From Cricetomys ansorgei (lineage: Eukaryota > Chordata > Mammalia > Rodentia > Nesomyidae): a stretch of 64,000 bases of DNA. The notes under the pieces were generated by a model, which was not told the DNA's origin, searched no databases, and worked only from the letters and a program-made list of their open reading frames with translations. The translations under genes were made by a program, and so were the position numbers. This document shows positions 34,210-46,617 of this stretch, in pieces. Numbering within the stretch: the stretch's first letter is position 1; each line of letters begins with the position of its first letter. The stretch lies in contig JAMJFZ010001815.1 in NCBI GenBank assembly GCA_026225945.1, positions 15,166,501 to 15,230,500 of the forward strand. The letters run 5' to 3'.

Positions 34210-35290
34210 TTTAATGGGATTATTTAGTATCATAATTATATTAGAAATTGCAAAAGTAAAATAGTCCAGTTGAAATTAGTTGCCCTATGATAATATAATA
34301 TTTAAATATGTGATTCAATTTACAATATAGGACATTGACATATGTTTACATTTAAAATTTTGAATAACACTTTATACAGATTTCTTTCGAAACTGGATAC
34401 AATAACAACTAGGTAGTAGAATACTTGGTTAGCCTCTGAGGCCAAAGATTCCATCCTAAGTCAAAAAAAAAAAAACTACAATGAAAATGAAAAAACAAAA
34501 AAAAACAAAAACAAAACACAAAGAGATGTGGTATCTTAGCCCTGTAGCTTCTCTCAATCAAAAAGACTAAAGCATGATATTTACTTGGATAAAGAAGTAA
34601 GAGATTAGCCTGGAAATGCATAAGTTTGGCATGTCTTAATATTCAAAACTGCAAGAGTGATTTTAAGCAGAGATGGGATATCACTTTGGATTTCACCTTT
34701 AAGTAAATATTTTAGAAAACATAATTTTGGCCTTATGCTTTCTCAATACCTAGCTTGGCTTCTGAATATACCTTTCTCTTTCAAAGTTATTTTTTAGTTA
34801 TTTCAATTTCTTATATGTACACCTACAGTTTCAAACCCTATCTTTTCCACTCACATTTTCTCATTTCAATTTAATCAAATCTAACAAGTATTCATGAGCA
34901 TAGATCCATGCGATAAAATTGGAAGTGCTATAATGGATCTGTCCTGACTAGTTAAGGGACACAAATGAGGGAACGTTTTACAAAGGACAGATAATCTAAA
35001 TATCAACAATGTTAGAGCAGGATCAGTAGATGATAATAAACACAGACAGTATGAGGCAGTGTTCCAGGCAGAAGAGACAGAGCTGTTTAAAAAAACGAAA
35101 CAGTCAGTTCAAAATATAGAATGGCAGAAAGCTATGAACACTTTGGTACAAACATAACACATTTTTAGCAGAAATTCTAGGGGAGTTTGCCAGTGTTGCC
35201 ATATGTTGGCAGGGATGTTTGTGTCCCCTATTTGTTCTAAGTCTCATTAATAACCATGATAGTTAAGAATATGATAAGATATGTGTTGCA
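34210..35290. other. Unique AT-rich sequence with A-rich tract
   Basis: An A-rich stretch (34462-34520) resembles a retroposon tail, but no body was recognised. Otherwise nothing. Confidence 0.35.
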
Positions 35291-35294
35291 ATAA

Positions 35295-35812
35295 GTGGCA
35301 TTAACATGTTTGTGGCAACCAAAAGCTCTCTAATTGTTCTTAAAGTTCACTAAACAGGAGGGAAATCATAACTATTACTTAAAGTCTAGTCTGCTTCCTG
35401 GGACAAATGAAATCATAGACATTAGAGCAGAATCTACGGCTACTACTTTGTTAGACCACCATAATTGCTCATTAAATTCTAAACCTTAACCTTATACTCA
35501 CAAATAAGTGTAGCTCCCACCCTTTATCAACAAAACCTCTCTTTATAGCAATTGGAGACCATCACAGAAGACACACCTGGAACAGATCATAGGCGTACTG
35601 GCTTTATTGTGTTCATATACATCAAATAGCCTATACAATGGCTCAGGGAACATCACTGAAGGCAGAAAGATTGTAAAAGCTAGAAGACCAGGGAGTCTGT
35701 TCTGAAACAGTCTCTCCTAGAAATGGTTGCATGAAGACTAGAACGATGGTCATATCAATGGGCATGTCAATGTGGAAGGGAGAAATTTCGCAATGCCTTT
35801 GTTTTTAAATAT
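35295..35812 (+). mobile_element. L1-like 3' region, sense
   Basis: Order: 'gctctctaattgttcttaaag', 'cacaaataagtgtagctcccaccc', 'aaacctctctttatagcaattggagaccatcacagaag', 'ctcagggaacatcactgaaggcagaaagattgtaaaagctagaagaccaggga' and 'tctcctagaaatg'. This is the sense strand of the dispersed rodent repeat I assign to old L1 3' regions; the same order occurs at 45.0-46.8 kb. Confidence 0.6.
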
Positions 35813-36299
35813 ATTAATGTCTCCATATAGATATAGATTCCATGTTTTAATACATCAAGGTAATTGGTTTTGAAGCCAATTGAAGGAGTGGGTAATTAGT
35901 AATGTACTTAAGACAAGTGTTTGCTTAAGTAATAGTTTGAAATTCAAACATGTGATTTCGAAAAAAAAAATGTTTGGTTGAGAATAGTGCTCTACAGATT
36001 AAAATGTATTTTAAATATGATAGAGATTTTGTATCATGGAATAAATATTCATCACTTTCATATTTTTTGTGAAGGAGGAGTTTATTAACAAAACCATTAA
36101 GTCCTTGGTTAAGTTATTTGAATGTGTCAACTAAGTTTTAAGAAAATAAAATTTGTTTCATTTGGAATAGCTACTTTAAATCCAAGAAAACTTTTCAAGG
36201 AAAGTTATTAGAGAAACAGTTGATAAGATCTGAATTTTCATGATATTATTTACCTGTAACTTTCCATTCTTTCTAACAAACACATTCTGCAGTCATCTC

Positions 36300-37660
36300 A
36301 AAAGAATCCTTTTAAAAAATTCCTTTATTTTTGAGATTATAATACTATTACTTAATGTTCCCATTCCCTTTCTTCCCTCCAAACCATTTCTGTACCTCTT
36401 CTTACTCTTTAAATTCATGGTCTCTTCTTTTTTATTATTAGTTGTTACATGTATATGTGTATAACATATACAATTGACTTACAGTTATATATAATTCCTA
36501 GATGGATGAATACAACCTGGTCAATCTGTATAATGTTACTTTTATGTATGTTTCCAGGTATGGTATTGGATAAACAATTTGTGTACTCTTCCCTCAAGAA
36601 GACAGCTGTCTTCCTCCACTCTTAGCATTCTTTAGTTGCCTGTATTTCTTGGAGTATGGTTGAGGACTCATTTTTTTTCCCTGTAGCATGTTTTTTTGTA
36701 GTTGTACTTTTAAAGCTTCCATTTAAGCAATCATATTGGAGATAATTTATTAGTATAGCTTTTGACATTTCTGGGAAGCACCATATGACATTGAACTCCC
36801 TGATCCTTTGGCTCTTAAACTCATTCAGACCTCTATTTATAATGTTTCCTTATCATTAGGTAGTGGAGGCTGGTTTGTAGTTTTATTGGAACTCTGTATT
36901 TTGATAGTTGTGGCTTTCTTTATCGATTTTCTTCTGCTGCTCTAAAAGAAGTTTCCTTGATGAGTGGTGAGGACTATACTTATCTGTGATTATTTAAATG
37001 GTACCTTATGTTTTTTTCCAATGACCATGACTTCACTACCCTTGTGGGCTTGCCTCAGTTTCCAGTACCAGACATGAATAGCCTCTTATTGACTGGATCT
37101 TAAGTCCAATAAGAGAGATGTTAATTACTTCCTAAATATGCATGCCACTAAGGCACCCTTATGGTTATTTTGCTATTCTCATCATTGTCATGGTTAATAG
37201 GTGTCACAGCTGGGTAGGACAATCATTGGTTAGTCTCCTCCTTTATAAATTTGAAAGCTACCTTCAGGTACTTTTCAAACTTGTCTTCAGGGAGAAACAT
37301 TCGCATCAGTTCCAACTCAGGTGCCTCTGTTCCTGACTTGGAAGTGCTTGATGTCTTCAGGAACAGGGGTTTTCTTTCAACCTGAGGAGGGTATTGACAA
37401 GAAAGGCAATAGGAATTGCTTCTAATGTTTTGAGAGTGTCTTGGACAACTCTGATCAACAACTCAAAGAGGGCTTCTCGTGCATGGTGTTGCAGTTTATT
37501 AGGTAGTTTTTGTCCCTTGGAGGGAGCATTTTCAGCCCACATGATAAAATTACATTTAAACTATACGTGTTTACTTATACACAGACTTTTGTGTATTACA
37601 GTTTCATTTATTAGGCAGATAGTCAGTAGCATGAATTCTGATGAAACTTGCAGATATACT
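36300..37660 (-). mobile_element. L1-like long 3' region, antisense
   Basis: Antisense of the same repeat: pyrimidine-rich terminus ('cattccctttcttccctcc'), AT-rich 'gttacatgtatatgtgtata', 'ggtattggataaacaatttgtg', 'agcattctttagttgcctgtatttctt', 'gaactccctgatcctttggctctt', 'gaagtttccttgatgagtggtgaggactatacttatctgtg', 'ccagtaccagacatgaatag', 'gtgtcacagctgggtaggac', 'gttccaactcaggtgcctctg'. 1.36 kb, without coding content. Confidence 0.6.
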
Positions 37661-37663
37661 TAC

Positions 37664-38535
37664 TTTAGAGAAATATTTAATCATTTAATCCAGCAACATG
37701 TTTGCTCTGGGACAGGAAGGACAATGAAAGTCCTATGTGATAGCTAAGAAGGGATCAAATCCAAGAGTCTTTATGAAGGAAGAACATTCAAGGGTCTGTA
37801 TGAAGAGATCATATTCAGAGGCCTGTGTGGTCTGGATGGAATGTAGAAAGAATGTTAATCCCACAATTCAGAGAGCAGTGGTGATTTATGCCTTTACTCA
37901 CAGTACATGGGACACTGGGAGCAGAGCTCAGAAGGAGTCTCTGTCAGACAGGAAGTAATGTCTGAGAAGAGTCAAACTGAAGGTCAGGCAAAGTGATGAA
38001 TCAGAGGATGAATTGGCAGAGGAAGTCAGAGTGAAGACAATGCTTAATTCTCAGGATTCTCAGAGAGTCAAGATAAGACACAGAGAATAAGAAACAAGGC
38101 AGGGACACAGAATAGACTGAGAAGTCTGAGGCAGAGGCACAGAGGAGGTTCGGCAGAAGAACTCAATATCAAATGGGAGGAGTGAGTCAGTTTGAAGCCA
38201 AGCAGAGCAGTTCAGTCTGAGGTAGTCAAAGAGTCAACCAGCACCTGCCAGAGTGAGAACAGTTCAGTCAGAATCAGCCAGATCAGAGGGTCAGTTTGAA
38301 CTAGCAACTTGGAGAAGAGTTTGAGCCAGAACAGTAAGTGAGTCGAATCAGTCAATTAAGAGAGTCAGTTGACTGCAGCTGTGAGTTTAGAAGGAGTCAG
38401 AATGAGCTTAGTCAGCAGTAAGTTTTGGAGGCAGAAATGTTCTATTACATTGTATGGAGGTTCAAACCATCTAAGGACTGGGGATTGAATTATCCAAAGA
38501 ATAAATTTCCTTTTGAACAAGAATGTAGAACTACA
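37664..38535 (+). mobile_element. ~0.87-kb LTR family, full copy
   Basis: 872 bp from the family start (TTTAGAGAAATATTTAATC; TG degraded) to ...CTACA. Flanks ACTTAC (37658-37663) and CCTTAC (38536-38541) are a 6-bp duplication with one difference, which supports LTR-type integration. Contains the B1-like segment ('gcagtggtgatttatgcctttactcac', near 37876), the long GTCAG-rich stretch and AATAAA at about 38502. No coding sequence. Confidence 0.75.
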
Positions 38536-38564
38536 CCTTACTGTTACTTTACACTCCTCCCTCC

Positions 38565-39320
38565 TTCTGTATTTATCTGCCTCTTCCCTTCCTAATAGAG
38601 AGCCTTCATTTTATTTCTGAAATTTTGATACAATTATGGTATTTCTCTCTTCTCTTTCCTGCTTGAAAACCTTCCCACATACCACTTCCAGTTCTCTTTA
38701 AAACTTATGACCCACTTTGGTCTAATTGTCTTTGCATGTATATATGCACATAAGAATTATAAGCATATATATTCCTAAACATTAATCTCTTCAGTCTGTA
38801 TTAATTTAATTTTTTGTATATTCAGGATTGATCATTTAGCACCATAAAACTAGTTGCTGTGTGCTCTTTCCTGGGGAAACACTTCTAGAGTTTCTCAGCT
38901 GGCTATAGTTCTTTGTGTAGGGTTGAAGTCATTGGACCTTTTTTCAAACACTATGCCATGTCTGTTGGTGTTATCCTTGTTTACCCGCCTGATAAAATGT
39001 CACTTATGTCCTGCTATCCCTGTTTTTATTGTTCCCTACCCACCCGCTTCTGTGAATGGTCCCATTTACTTTCATAGTTTCTGCATTTACCCAGGTTATG
39101 TACTCACATCTTAAGCTGTGACATTTCGTAAATTTTTTTTTACCTTTTTAGTATTTCTCCTTACTGATTTCTATGGTGGCAGCAGCAGCTTGCAGTCCCA
39201 TCAACCAACAATAAGAGATAATTTCTTTTCTATCATTTGGTTGATCTTTGCAATGAAGACTGGCAAAATAAAATCTCAAAGCTGTTTTGAGTTGCATTTC
39301 CTTAATTGCTAGGTTCTAGA
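38565..39320 (-). mobile_element. L1, antisense: 3' region then ORF2 3' end
   Basis: 38565-39110 repeats the antisense 3'-region order ('gcaccataaaactagttgctgtgtgctctttcctggggaaac', 'gttctttgtgtagggttgaag'). 39165-39320 follows with 'cagtcccatcaaccaacaataagag' and 'gagttgcatttccttaattgctagg', the antisense of the ORF2 3' part. The order is right for one minus-strand L1 with an internal deletion. Confidence 0.6.
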
Positions 39321-39329
39321 TTCTCTAGA

Positions 39330-39745
39330 ATGTGAAATACTCAGCCCTAGATGGGATGTACATATCATACTACTCTTTCCAAGGACCTGGTATCTTTGCA
39401 GAAAAAGAAAATGATTCTAAGAGCCAGAGGTGGAAGATAACTTTAAAAAGAGTGTTTTCTGGCCACTACAGAGAAGTAGCCTAGATGAACTGACAAATAT
39501 TTCAACAGTATGAACAAGAATAAACCAGATAAAATCCCAGTATAAGGAATGTGGGGCTATAGGCAAAAAAATCCACCACTAAGGCTAAGGAACAATTGGC
39601 CTTTTATAGTTCTTGGAAGGAATCAGTTTTCATTAATGATATGACCCTCCAAGAGGTCAATTGTACTTTAAGGTAGGTACCACTCCCAAGAGAAGTTGGA
39701 GAACACAAAATGGACTCAGTGAAAATGATGAATAACAAAAAAAGG
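39330..39745 (+). mobile_element. Rodent L1 3' UTR fragment, sense
   Basis: 'gattctaagagccagaggtggaagataac', 'aacaagaataaaccagataaaatcccagtataaggaatgtggg', 'aatcagttttcattaatgatatgac', and 'ggtaccactcccaagag...acacaaaatggactc' follow the sense L1 3' UTR. Confidence 0.6.
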
Positions 39746-39795
39746 GAAGGAGAAGGAGAACAAAGAGGAGGAGAAAGAGAGAGAAATAAAGAAGA
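39735..39795 (+). repeat. (GGA)n/(GA)n purine tract
   Basis: 60 bases of almost pure purine on the plus strand, directly after the L1 3' UTR fragment. Confidence 0.8.
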
Positions 39796-39799
39796 AAAC

Positions 39800-41094
39800 T
39801 CAGTAACAGCAGTAGCAAACTTGCTTATTTCAGTACTAAGGAGCACAGACTCCTCAGAGAAGACTTCCCTGGATCCTCCTTTGTTAGTCACATGATTCAC
39901 TGAAAAAAATAACATACAAAATAAAATCCACAAATTCTCTGATTTATATTTATATTTTGGTGCCAGAAGCAACACAACCCTCCTCTTTTTTAGATGGTAT
40001 TGCTAATTAATCTGCATATCCTGGTCCTTCTACAGATGCTTTCCATCCTATCTTTCTTTGCTGTTAATATTCAAGTATGCCATGTTAATCTCTGTCTATT
40101 AACTCAAAAATGATACACAAAAGTAAATTCTGCCTGGAAAATTTAAAATTAATTTACTGTCATTCACGATATCTTATATTTATGTTTCCTGGCTATGATC
40201 ACTTTTATTTAGTTGATAATAACTTTTTTGTATGGCCTTAAAAAAAATGTTTGAAATTTTTATATTGACAGTGTTGACAGCTGGAAAGGGAACAAACACT
40301 ATCTACTTTCACTGGAGGTATTCTCCAGACTGAGGCCAGGCAACATCCACGGGGATGTCATCATCAGTACAGTTTGGTGTATTATTCCAGGGACTCATCA
40401 TTCTGTCTTTGTTTGGTTGATTCTGAGCTTAGACATCCTTTAGTGTTTGTTGCAGGGATTTTCTCATATTTGCTCACTCTGTGCATGTGCTTGCTAGCCA
40501 CTGTATCAAAGTTTTGCCAAATTTTTTGCTTTCTTTCTGGCATATAGGTATTCATTTTTCCTTTCAATTCTTATTATCTGAATTTGATATTTTTTTCCTT
40601 AGGTTCAGTGCAACTTTTAATACAGGAACTACATAAGTGAGAATTTTAAAGATACCAAAAAAGTCATTCACTTTATCTAAATCAGGATAGAGGAGCTATT
40701 AGAAAAATACCTTTGATATGGAATGTGCTCATAGGGAACCCCAAAATATTAGAGCTTTGTCCTGAATGGTGTGTTCAGGAAGACACACACATAATGTCTT
40801 GAGTCTCTCACATTCATCCTTCTGTGTGTATTATGAATGTAAGATAAAGTGTGGTAGCTTTTCTTAGACTAAAGGCCTTGGCAACTACCCATTGTGCAGC
40901 AAAGGAATCAATTCTAAACCTAGTTTCTCCCAGCTGGCAAATAAGTTTTGAAATTTTCCTGACAAAGTGTGCCATGGATAAAATAGGAAACAGAAATTCA
41001 AAGAAAGTGGAAGTGTTTTCAATATTTGGTGCTCTATTTGGCTGGAGGTTTGTTATTATGGGTCCTCAAGTTGTAAGAATCTAGAAAATATAAA

Positions 41095-41095
<1 letters not shown>
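39800..41095. other. Unique AT-rich sequence
   Basis: Nothing recognised. Confidence 0.35.

Positions 41096-41097
<2 letters not shown>

Positions 41098-41144
<47 letters not shown>
41098..41144 (+). repeat. (CT)n microsatellite, ~20 units
   Basis: Uninterrupted CT from 41099 to 41137, then TTTCTCT. Pure and long, so probably polymorphic. Confidence 0.97.
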
Positions 41145-41689
41145 AATGCAATCTAGAAAACTTAGGTAGTTGAAGAAGAAAAAAACAACTGATTTTTAGT
41201 ACTCTGCACCTCAAGTATCTTTGGTCAGGAAAGAAATATCCTGAAAACTACATTAGCAAAATATAACCAAAGCCTATTAAGGTGAGATGCCTCAGAGTAA
41301 TCACCAGGGGTGTCATTGGTGCATGTAATCACTCCTGTTTGGAAAATTTTTCTCTTGTACTAATTTAGTGCTGAACAGTAATGCCTCATGGCTTTATCTG
41401 ATGAATTCACTTTGGGTTCTCTGCGATTAACTGTTTCTTTTTTTTTCTTTTGATAAGCTGTGGATGGTAGTGAATACGATTAAAATATATCCTCTGATAT
41501 TCTTAAGGAAACAATTTTTTTAAGAAAAGAGAAAAAAATATAACTATGATTAAGCAATTATATTGCTACAGTACTCCATCCATAATTTCTTGGTAAAATA
41601 TAAAGATTTCTTTTAAATATAGATAACATTCTCACAACATTTCTAGTGCCTCTTAGATAATTTTATTTTAGAGTCTTATACATTTGTAT

Positions 41690-41995
41690 ACTGAACTTTT
41701 TATAAAGATACTTTTAATGAAAACGTAATTGTAACAGCTTTCCTCTCCCTTTCTGCCCTCTGGCTTCTCCTAATTCCCTGACTAGCACCCCACTCTCCAA
41801 CTGATAGCCTTTTTCTTCTTATTGTTACAATTATATGTATATATGCATGCATGTATTATTTATATATGTGTGTATGTGCACATACATATACACATACATA
41901 CATATAAACACACATATATGCATATGTATTTTTTATCCTGCTGAGTGTATTTTTTATTTGGAATTTCTGTTAGCTTGTGTAAAATTCAAAAATAA
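41690..41995 (-). mobile_element. L1-like 3' terminus, antisense, with (TATG)n
   Basis: Pyrimidine-rich terminus ('ttcctctccctttctgccctctggcttctcc'), then 'ttgttacaattatatgtatatatgcatgc', a TATG/CATA run (41830-41930) and 'tcctgctgagtgtatt', as in the antisense repeat at 36.3 kb. Confidence 0.5.
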
Positions 41996-41999
41996 TGCT

Positions 42000-42865
42000 A
42001 ATCTCCTTATTAGTAGAACTTCAACAAGAATTTTAAATCATGTCAAAATAGTCATGGATAAGTGAATTTCAGGCTCTTTGGATGTTTTCTCTTGTTAGCA
42101 CTGTGATAAAATGTGTTAGTGTTTATTTGACTTTTGCTAATTGTCACGAGCAAGATGTCTAACTTCCAATCTCCAGCATGCATGATTAGTACATAACTTC
42201 ATGGATACTGAAATAATGACAACTTTTATTGTCTCATAATACTACTTAGAAAAGACTATAAGGCTCATTTTTGTCTAGTTTATTGGCTAATTTTTATTAG
42301 TATATAATATTCTTCTATAAATAATAAAATTAAAATTTATTCACACTTTATTTAAAAAGAGAAATATTTTAAATAACATTACATTGATACATAAAATATT
42401 ATAAAATTTTATGTATATGTAAAGTGTTTTTTTAATATTTGTGATACATGTAACTTTTGGGATCTAATGATTTTTCCCTTGATATGATTTCATATTCACT
42501 TAAAGTTATTTCTGACTAATAAAATAATTTATATTCTGTCAGCAAGGACATATAAACATTTCCAAATTATGAGTTACTAAAGTAAAAATCATAAATACAT
42601 ACCATTAATAATGCAGTACTTAAAGGAACATTTATTTGTTCAAAATATTTGTTTTCCTGTAGCAACAGCCAGTCATGTGTCCATATATAGACATATCTAA
42701 ATAGGTAAAATTTACCTCTAACTACTCAGTCAATGTCCTATAGACTTTTATTAAAGACATGTTTGGATCAGTATGTGTGGAATATATGTATTTACTTATT
42801 ACTCACAGACTCTTGAGATATGAACAAGTAAAATAAAAATAATAAGCAATTACAAATAAAGAGAT
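42000..42865. other. Unique AT-rich sequence
   Basis: Nothing recognised; GC content is especially low around 42.3-42.6 kb. Confidence 0.35.
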
Positions 42866-42867
42866 GG

Positions 42868-43265
42868 ATTATATAAATGGTTCAGTCACCAAGTACTTGT
42901 TCCCAAGCATAAGAATCTCTATTTGGATACCTAGCACTCACATAAAAAGGTAAGTTCTAAGAACCACTGTTCTTGCATGTCATTCCAGATCTGTGTGTGA
43001 TAAAGAGCTAGGAAGATCTGTAATACTATCTGACCAGACAATCTCACTCAATCTGTGAGGTCCATTTTCAGGAAATGTGTCTAAATGATTAAGGTAGAGA
43101 ATGTGCAAGGAAGATATCCATTATCAACTGCTGGCATACACACATGTATATGCACAGTCAGGGAACCAAGATACACACACAAATCCTTGCATACACAAAT
43201 AAACCACACCCCACACACAGAACACACACACATCACACATACATATATTCATACCACATACACAA
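42868..43265 (+). mobile_element. B4 SINE with long CA-rich tail
   Basis: Sense order: 'ggttcagtcaccaagtacttgttcccaagcataagaatctc' (tRNA-like head), 'cctagcactcacataaaaagg', 'gtgtgtgataaagagctaggaagatct', 'cagacaatctcactcaatctgtgagg', 'gtagagaatgtgcaaggaagatatccattatcaactgctggc' and a CA-rich end (43135-43265). Confidence 0.8.
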
Positions 43266-43299
43266 ACATATGCTCTAAATAAATAATAAAAGAATAATG

Positions 43300-45015
43300 A
43301 TTATAAAAAATATAACTGAAAATTCAATGTCTGAATTTTACCAATAATCTTCTGATATAATTGACCCACAGAGTCCATGAGAAAAACTTCTATTTATCTT
43401 CACAACCATGAGTGATGAGTATTAGTAATATTTTAGGATAAACAATGTTTAGACTCAAATGTATAAAGCTGGAAGGCTCTCACAGTAAATAGAAAGCATA
43501 GTTTTAATCAGAGGATTGTGAATAAATTATAAGAATTCTTCAAAAATTTAAAACCTGAATGTGTTTAATATTAATCAGCTAAGTTGATCCTGATCATTAA
43601 ACTGATTACAAATCTATCAAAACTATAGTTCTAATTCTATAAAACACATACTGGAATAGGAAAGACAAAGCATCACAGAGAAACTGTTATATAAACCATG
43701 CTTTAAGCAGAAATGAAAATTAAAATAAAATTTTATTTGAAACATAAATTTTTCAGTGGCTAAATGACCTTAAATAACTATACTTATAAATTCCTTATTC
43801 ACCAAGTAAATTTTTATCTGACAAGGTCTTTAAAATATTTTAACTTCAAAGAGAAACTTGTAAGAACTAGGAAAAATATAAGTTATAAAGTTTACATAGG
43901 CAATTTTTTAAAACAGTGGTTTGATTTGAAGAAACACCATTCTCAGTTTTCATGACTTTGATTCATTTCTGTATAGACAGAATTAAACTCAAGATAATAC
44001 TGAAGAGTGTGCTAGCTGTTAGTTTCACAGTGATTAATGGCAAGACAAGGTATCAGGCATCAAAGAGTTGAGAAAGTATTAACTTGAGAGAAAGCTGAGA
44101 AAGCCAGAGGGAAATAGAACGTCACAAGAACAGAAGGCAAGACATTGCTATTGCATGTATTCTGATACATTCCTGAATCCATACTAACTCTCAAAACACA
44201 GTTCAAATCTGTGTGTTCATGTATTATGAATCTAACAGGAATCATGGACTAAAACTGTAGCTAAATACAGTCAAGTTTGAGAAATAATTTATAAAGAATT
44301 ACAAGTAAAGTTTTCTTATGTTGATTATAGGAAATTATAAGAACTTTTAACTCTCAAAATATTTAAATATTTTTCACACAAAGTTTATAAACTGCTAGCT
44401 TGATACTAATGCCAAACAGATACATACAGGATTTTCTAGGGTACTGTTTTCAGGTAATGGAGAATTAATTACATTCCTGATTAAGTTTTAGTATTGAGAA
44501 ATCTATGTCAATCCTCACAGCATGCTCAACTGACAGAGTCTTGTCATAAAAATATTTCAATATTTAAAGCCTGAATTTGTCTAATATTAACTGACCCACA
44601 TGATCATTGTACTGGTTATACATCTATCAGATTTATAAGTCCAAATCTGTAAGTCCATATTGGAATATAAAAGACAGCACATCAAGACTAAATGATCAAT
44701 GATTACATAATCCATACTTTATTCTGCTTGTAGTTTCAATATTTAAGAGAATTAAAAATATTGATTAAAATTAAAACTGCAAAGAACTATATAGTCAAAA
44801 CTGAAATAAAGAATTAATTTTTTTTGCTGTGAATACTTTTCTTCATTTCTTTCTTTTTATCAGTTGTATAATATTTGATATGGTCAGTGTTATGACTCTA
44901 TTTATTACTTCTAAATCTTGATATCTTAAGGAATCTTACTGTTAGAATATAAAAATTAAAATGCATTAAATAAGTAAACTGATAGAAAAGCTTTCATTTC
45001 TTTATATAGTACCAG
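43300..45015. other. Unique AT-rich sequence
   Basis: No named repeat. Sequence near 43545-43680 and 44560-44720 is similar in order ('ttaa/aaagcctgaat-tgt-taatattaa', 'gatca-t-aactg-tta', 'cta-tcaa', 'atactggaata--aaagacA'), see findings. Confidence 0.4.
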
Positions 45016-45019
45016 ATGT

Positions 45020-45248
45020 TTCTTTGTGGTAATTTATTAAAAACTCTTCATGGTGGTGATCAAATCTCTAATTGGTCTTAAGATACACTCAAAAGAGGGA
45101 ATCCATACTTAGTATAGGAAATCTAGCCTAAATTACTCAAGGTTGGTGAAGTCATGGAACTAAAAGATAAACCTAAAACCAGGACTCTATTAAACCAGCA
45201 TAAACTGTAATTACTTCATAAATATTTGTTCTTATACCTGTATATAAA
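45020..45248 (+). mobile_element. L1-like 3' region, sense, first half
   Basis: 'caaatctctaattggtcttaag...gtcatggaac...actctattaaaccagcataaactgtaattacttcataaatatttg' follows the same sense order as 35295-35450. It is interrupted by an LTR and continues at 46125. Confidence 0.55.
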
Positions 45249-46105
45249 TGTATAAGAGTATTTAATCTTTTAATACAGCAGCATGGCTGCTCTAGGGTAG
45301 AAAGAATGTTAGAATACACCTTTAATCCCAGCTTTCAGAAAGCAGTGGTGGTCCATGCCTCTAATCCCTAAGACAGAAACAGAGTGTGGAAGCAGACAGG
45401 AATTAGAGCTCAAAAGTCAGTATCAGATTAGAATAACAACTGAGATGAGTCAGAGGGAATGGCAGGCAAAATGACTAAGCAGACGAAGATTAGCAGAGTG
45501 AATCAGAGTAAGGACATGTCCAACTCTCATAATAGAAAGGGAGGCTCTCAGCTCAGAGCAGACTCAATTATAGCAGTCAGTTTCAGAGGCAGTATGAGGC
45601 AGGCAATATGAAGCAAGCCGGCTGCAGCAGAGTACAAGACATAAATACAATGAAGCAGTCTGACTGAGGAGCAGAGAGGCTGACTGAGGCAATATGGAGC
45701 AATGAGAGCTCAGGAAGAGACACAGAGGCAATTCAGCAGATTAAGTCAGTATCAGACAGGAAGAGTGGGTCAGTTTGAAGCTGAGGAGCTAAGTTCAGTC
45801 TGAAACAGTCAGAGAGTAATCCAGAGTACGCAGGAGTCAAGAGAGTTTAGTCAGAAACAGTCAGCGGGCTCAGAAGGTCAGTTTGAACCAGCAGCTTGGC
45901 GAAGAATTTGAGCCAGAGCAGCAAGTGAGTTGATCCACAAGAGTTAGGTTTGAGTTCAGAGGGAATTAGTCAGGATGGCTCAGTTGGTGGTGTGTCTCAG
46001 AGGTTTAAACATTTTAGATTGTAAAGAGGCCACAGTGCTCCAGGTATCCAGGACTAGAACCAATGAATAAACTGTCCTCTTTCCTGAATCCGTAAGGCAG
46101 TCCTC
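45249..46105 (+). mobile_element. ~0.87-kb LTR family, full copy nested in L1
   Basis: Family start TGTATAAGAGTATTTAATC (45249), two B1-like heads (45320-45375), TATA-like region with 'ctcataatagaaaggg' (about 45529), GTCAG-rich region, AATAAA (46065), end near 46100. The surrounding L1 3' region resumes after it, so this copy is younger than that L1. Target duplication could not be made out. Confidence 0.75.
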
Positions 46106-46124
46106 ACTACTCATTTAGGAACCT

Positions 46125-46593
46125 CTCTTTGCAATAGAAGAAATTCATTATAGAAAACCACATCCAATTAAAATTAAGAGTTGTGGAGCCCAATCCTCAT
46201 GGATACATATACAAAATACTCCAGGCTTGAGGCTTAATGAACATGGCAGAGGAGGGAATGAAAAGATTGAAAGAGTCAGAAAATCAAGAAGTTTGCTGTG
46301 ACATTGTGTCTCCTCAGAATGTTAGAAGCTACACACTTAAGTTTCACCAACATCACTAAATAAGCATTAGCTTAATAATGAAAATAGCAATAGACATGAC
46401 AAAAGTGGCTGGAGAAAACAATTAGGCTACAATCCTACAGACAAAACTGCAGGTAGCTAAAAAATACTATGAGAAACAGTCTTTTTAAAGGGAAGAAAAC
46501 ATCACCTGGTTATCCAATACCAAGTAGTAAGCTCTCTAAACATATTTATGAATAACATTATAAAAACTGAGCAATTATGTTTAGAAATATTAG
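46125..46593 (+). mobile_element. L1-like 3' region, sense, second half
   Basis: 'acctctctttgcaatagaag', 'gttgtggagcccaatcctcatggatacatat', 'tgaacatggcagagg', 'ctgtgacattgtgtctcctcagaatg', and 'ggttatccaataccaagtagtaagctctctaaac' follow the sense order, ending at a CA run. Confidence 0.6.
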
Positions 46594-46617
46594 TACACAC
46601 ACACACACACACACACG
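46594..46617 (+). repeat. (CA)n microsatellite
   Basis: About 12 perfect units. Confidence 0.95.

Noticed and set aside
37394..37747. 117-codon plus-strand open frame
   Set aside because: Runs from the antisense L1 3' region into the LTR copy, so it spans two unrelated repeats and cannot be one gene.
39604..39975. 123-codon minus-strand open frame
   Set aside because: Lies across the L1 3' UTR fragment and the purine tract; the serine/leucine run comes from the purine repeat read in reverse.
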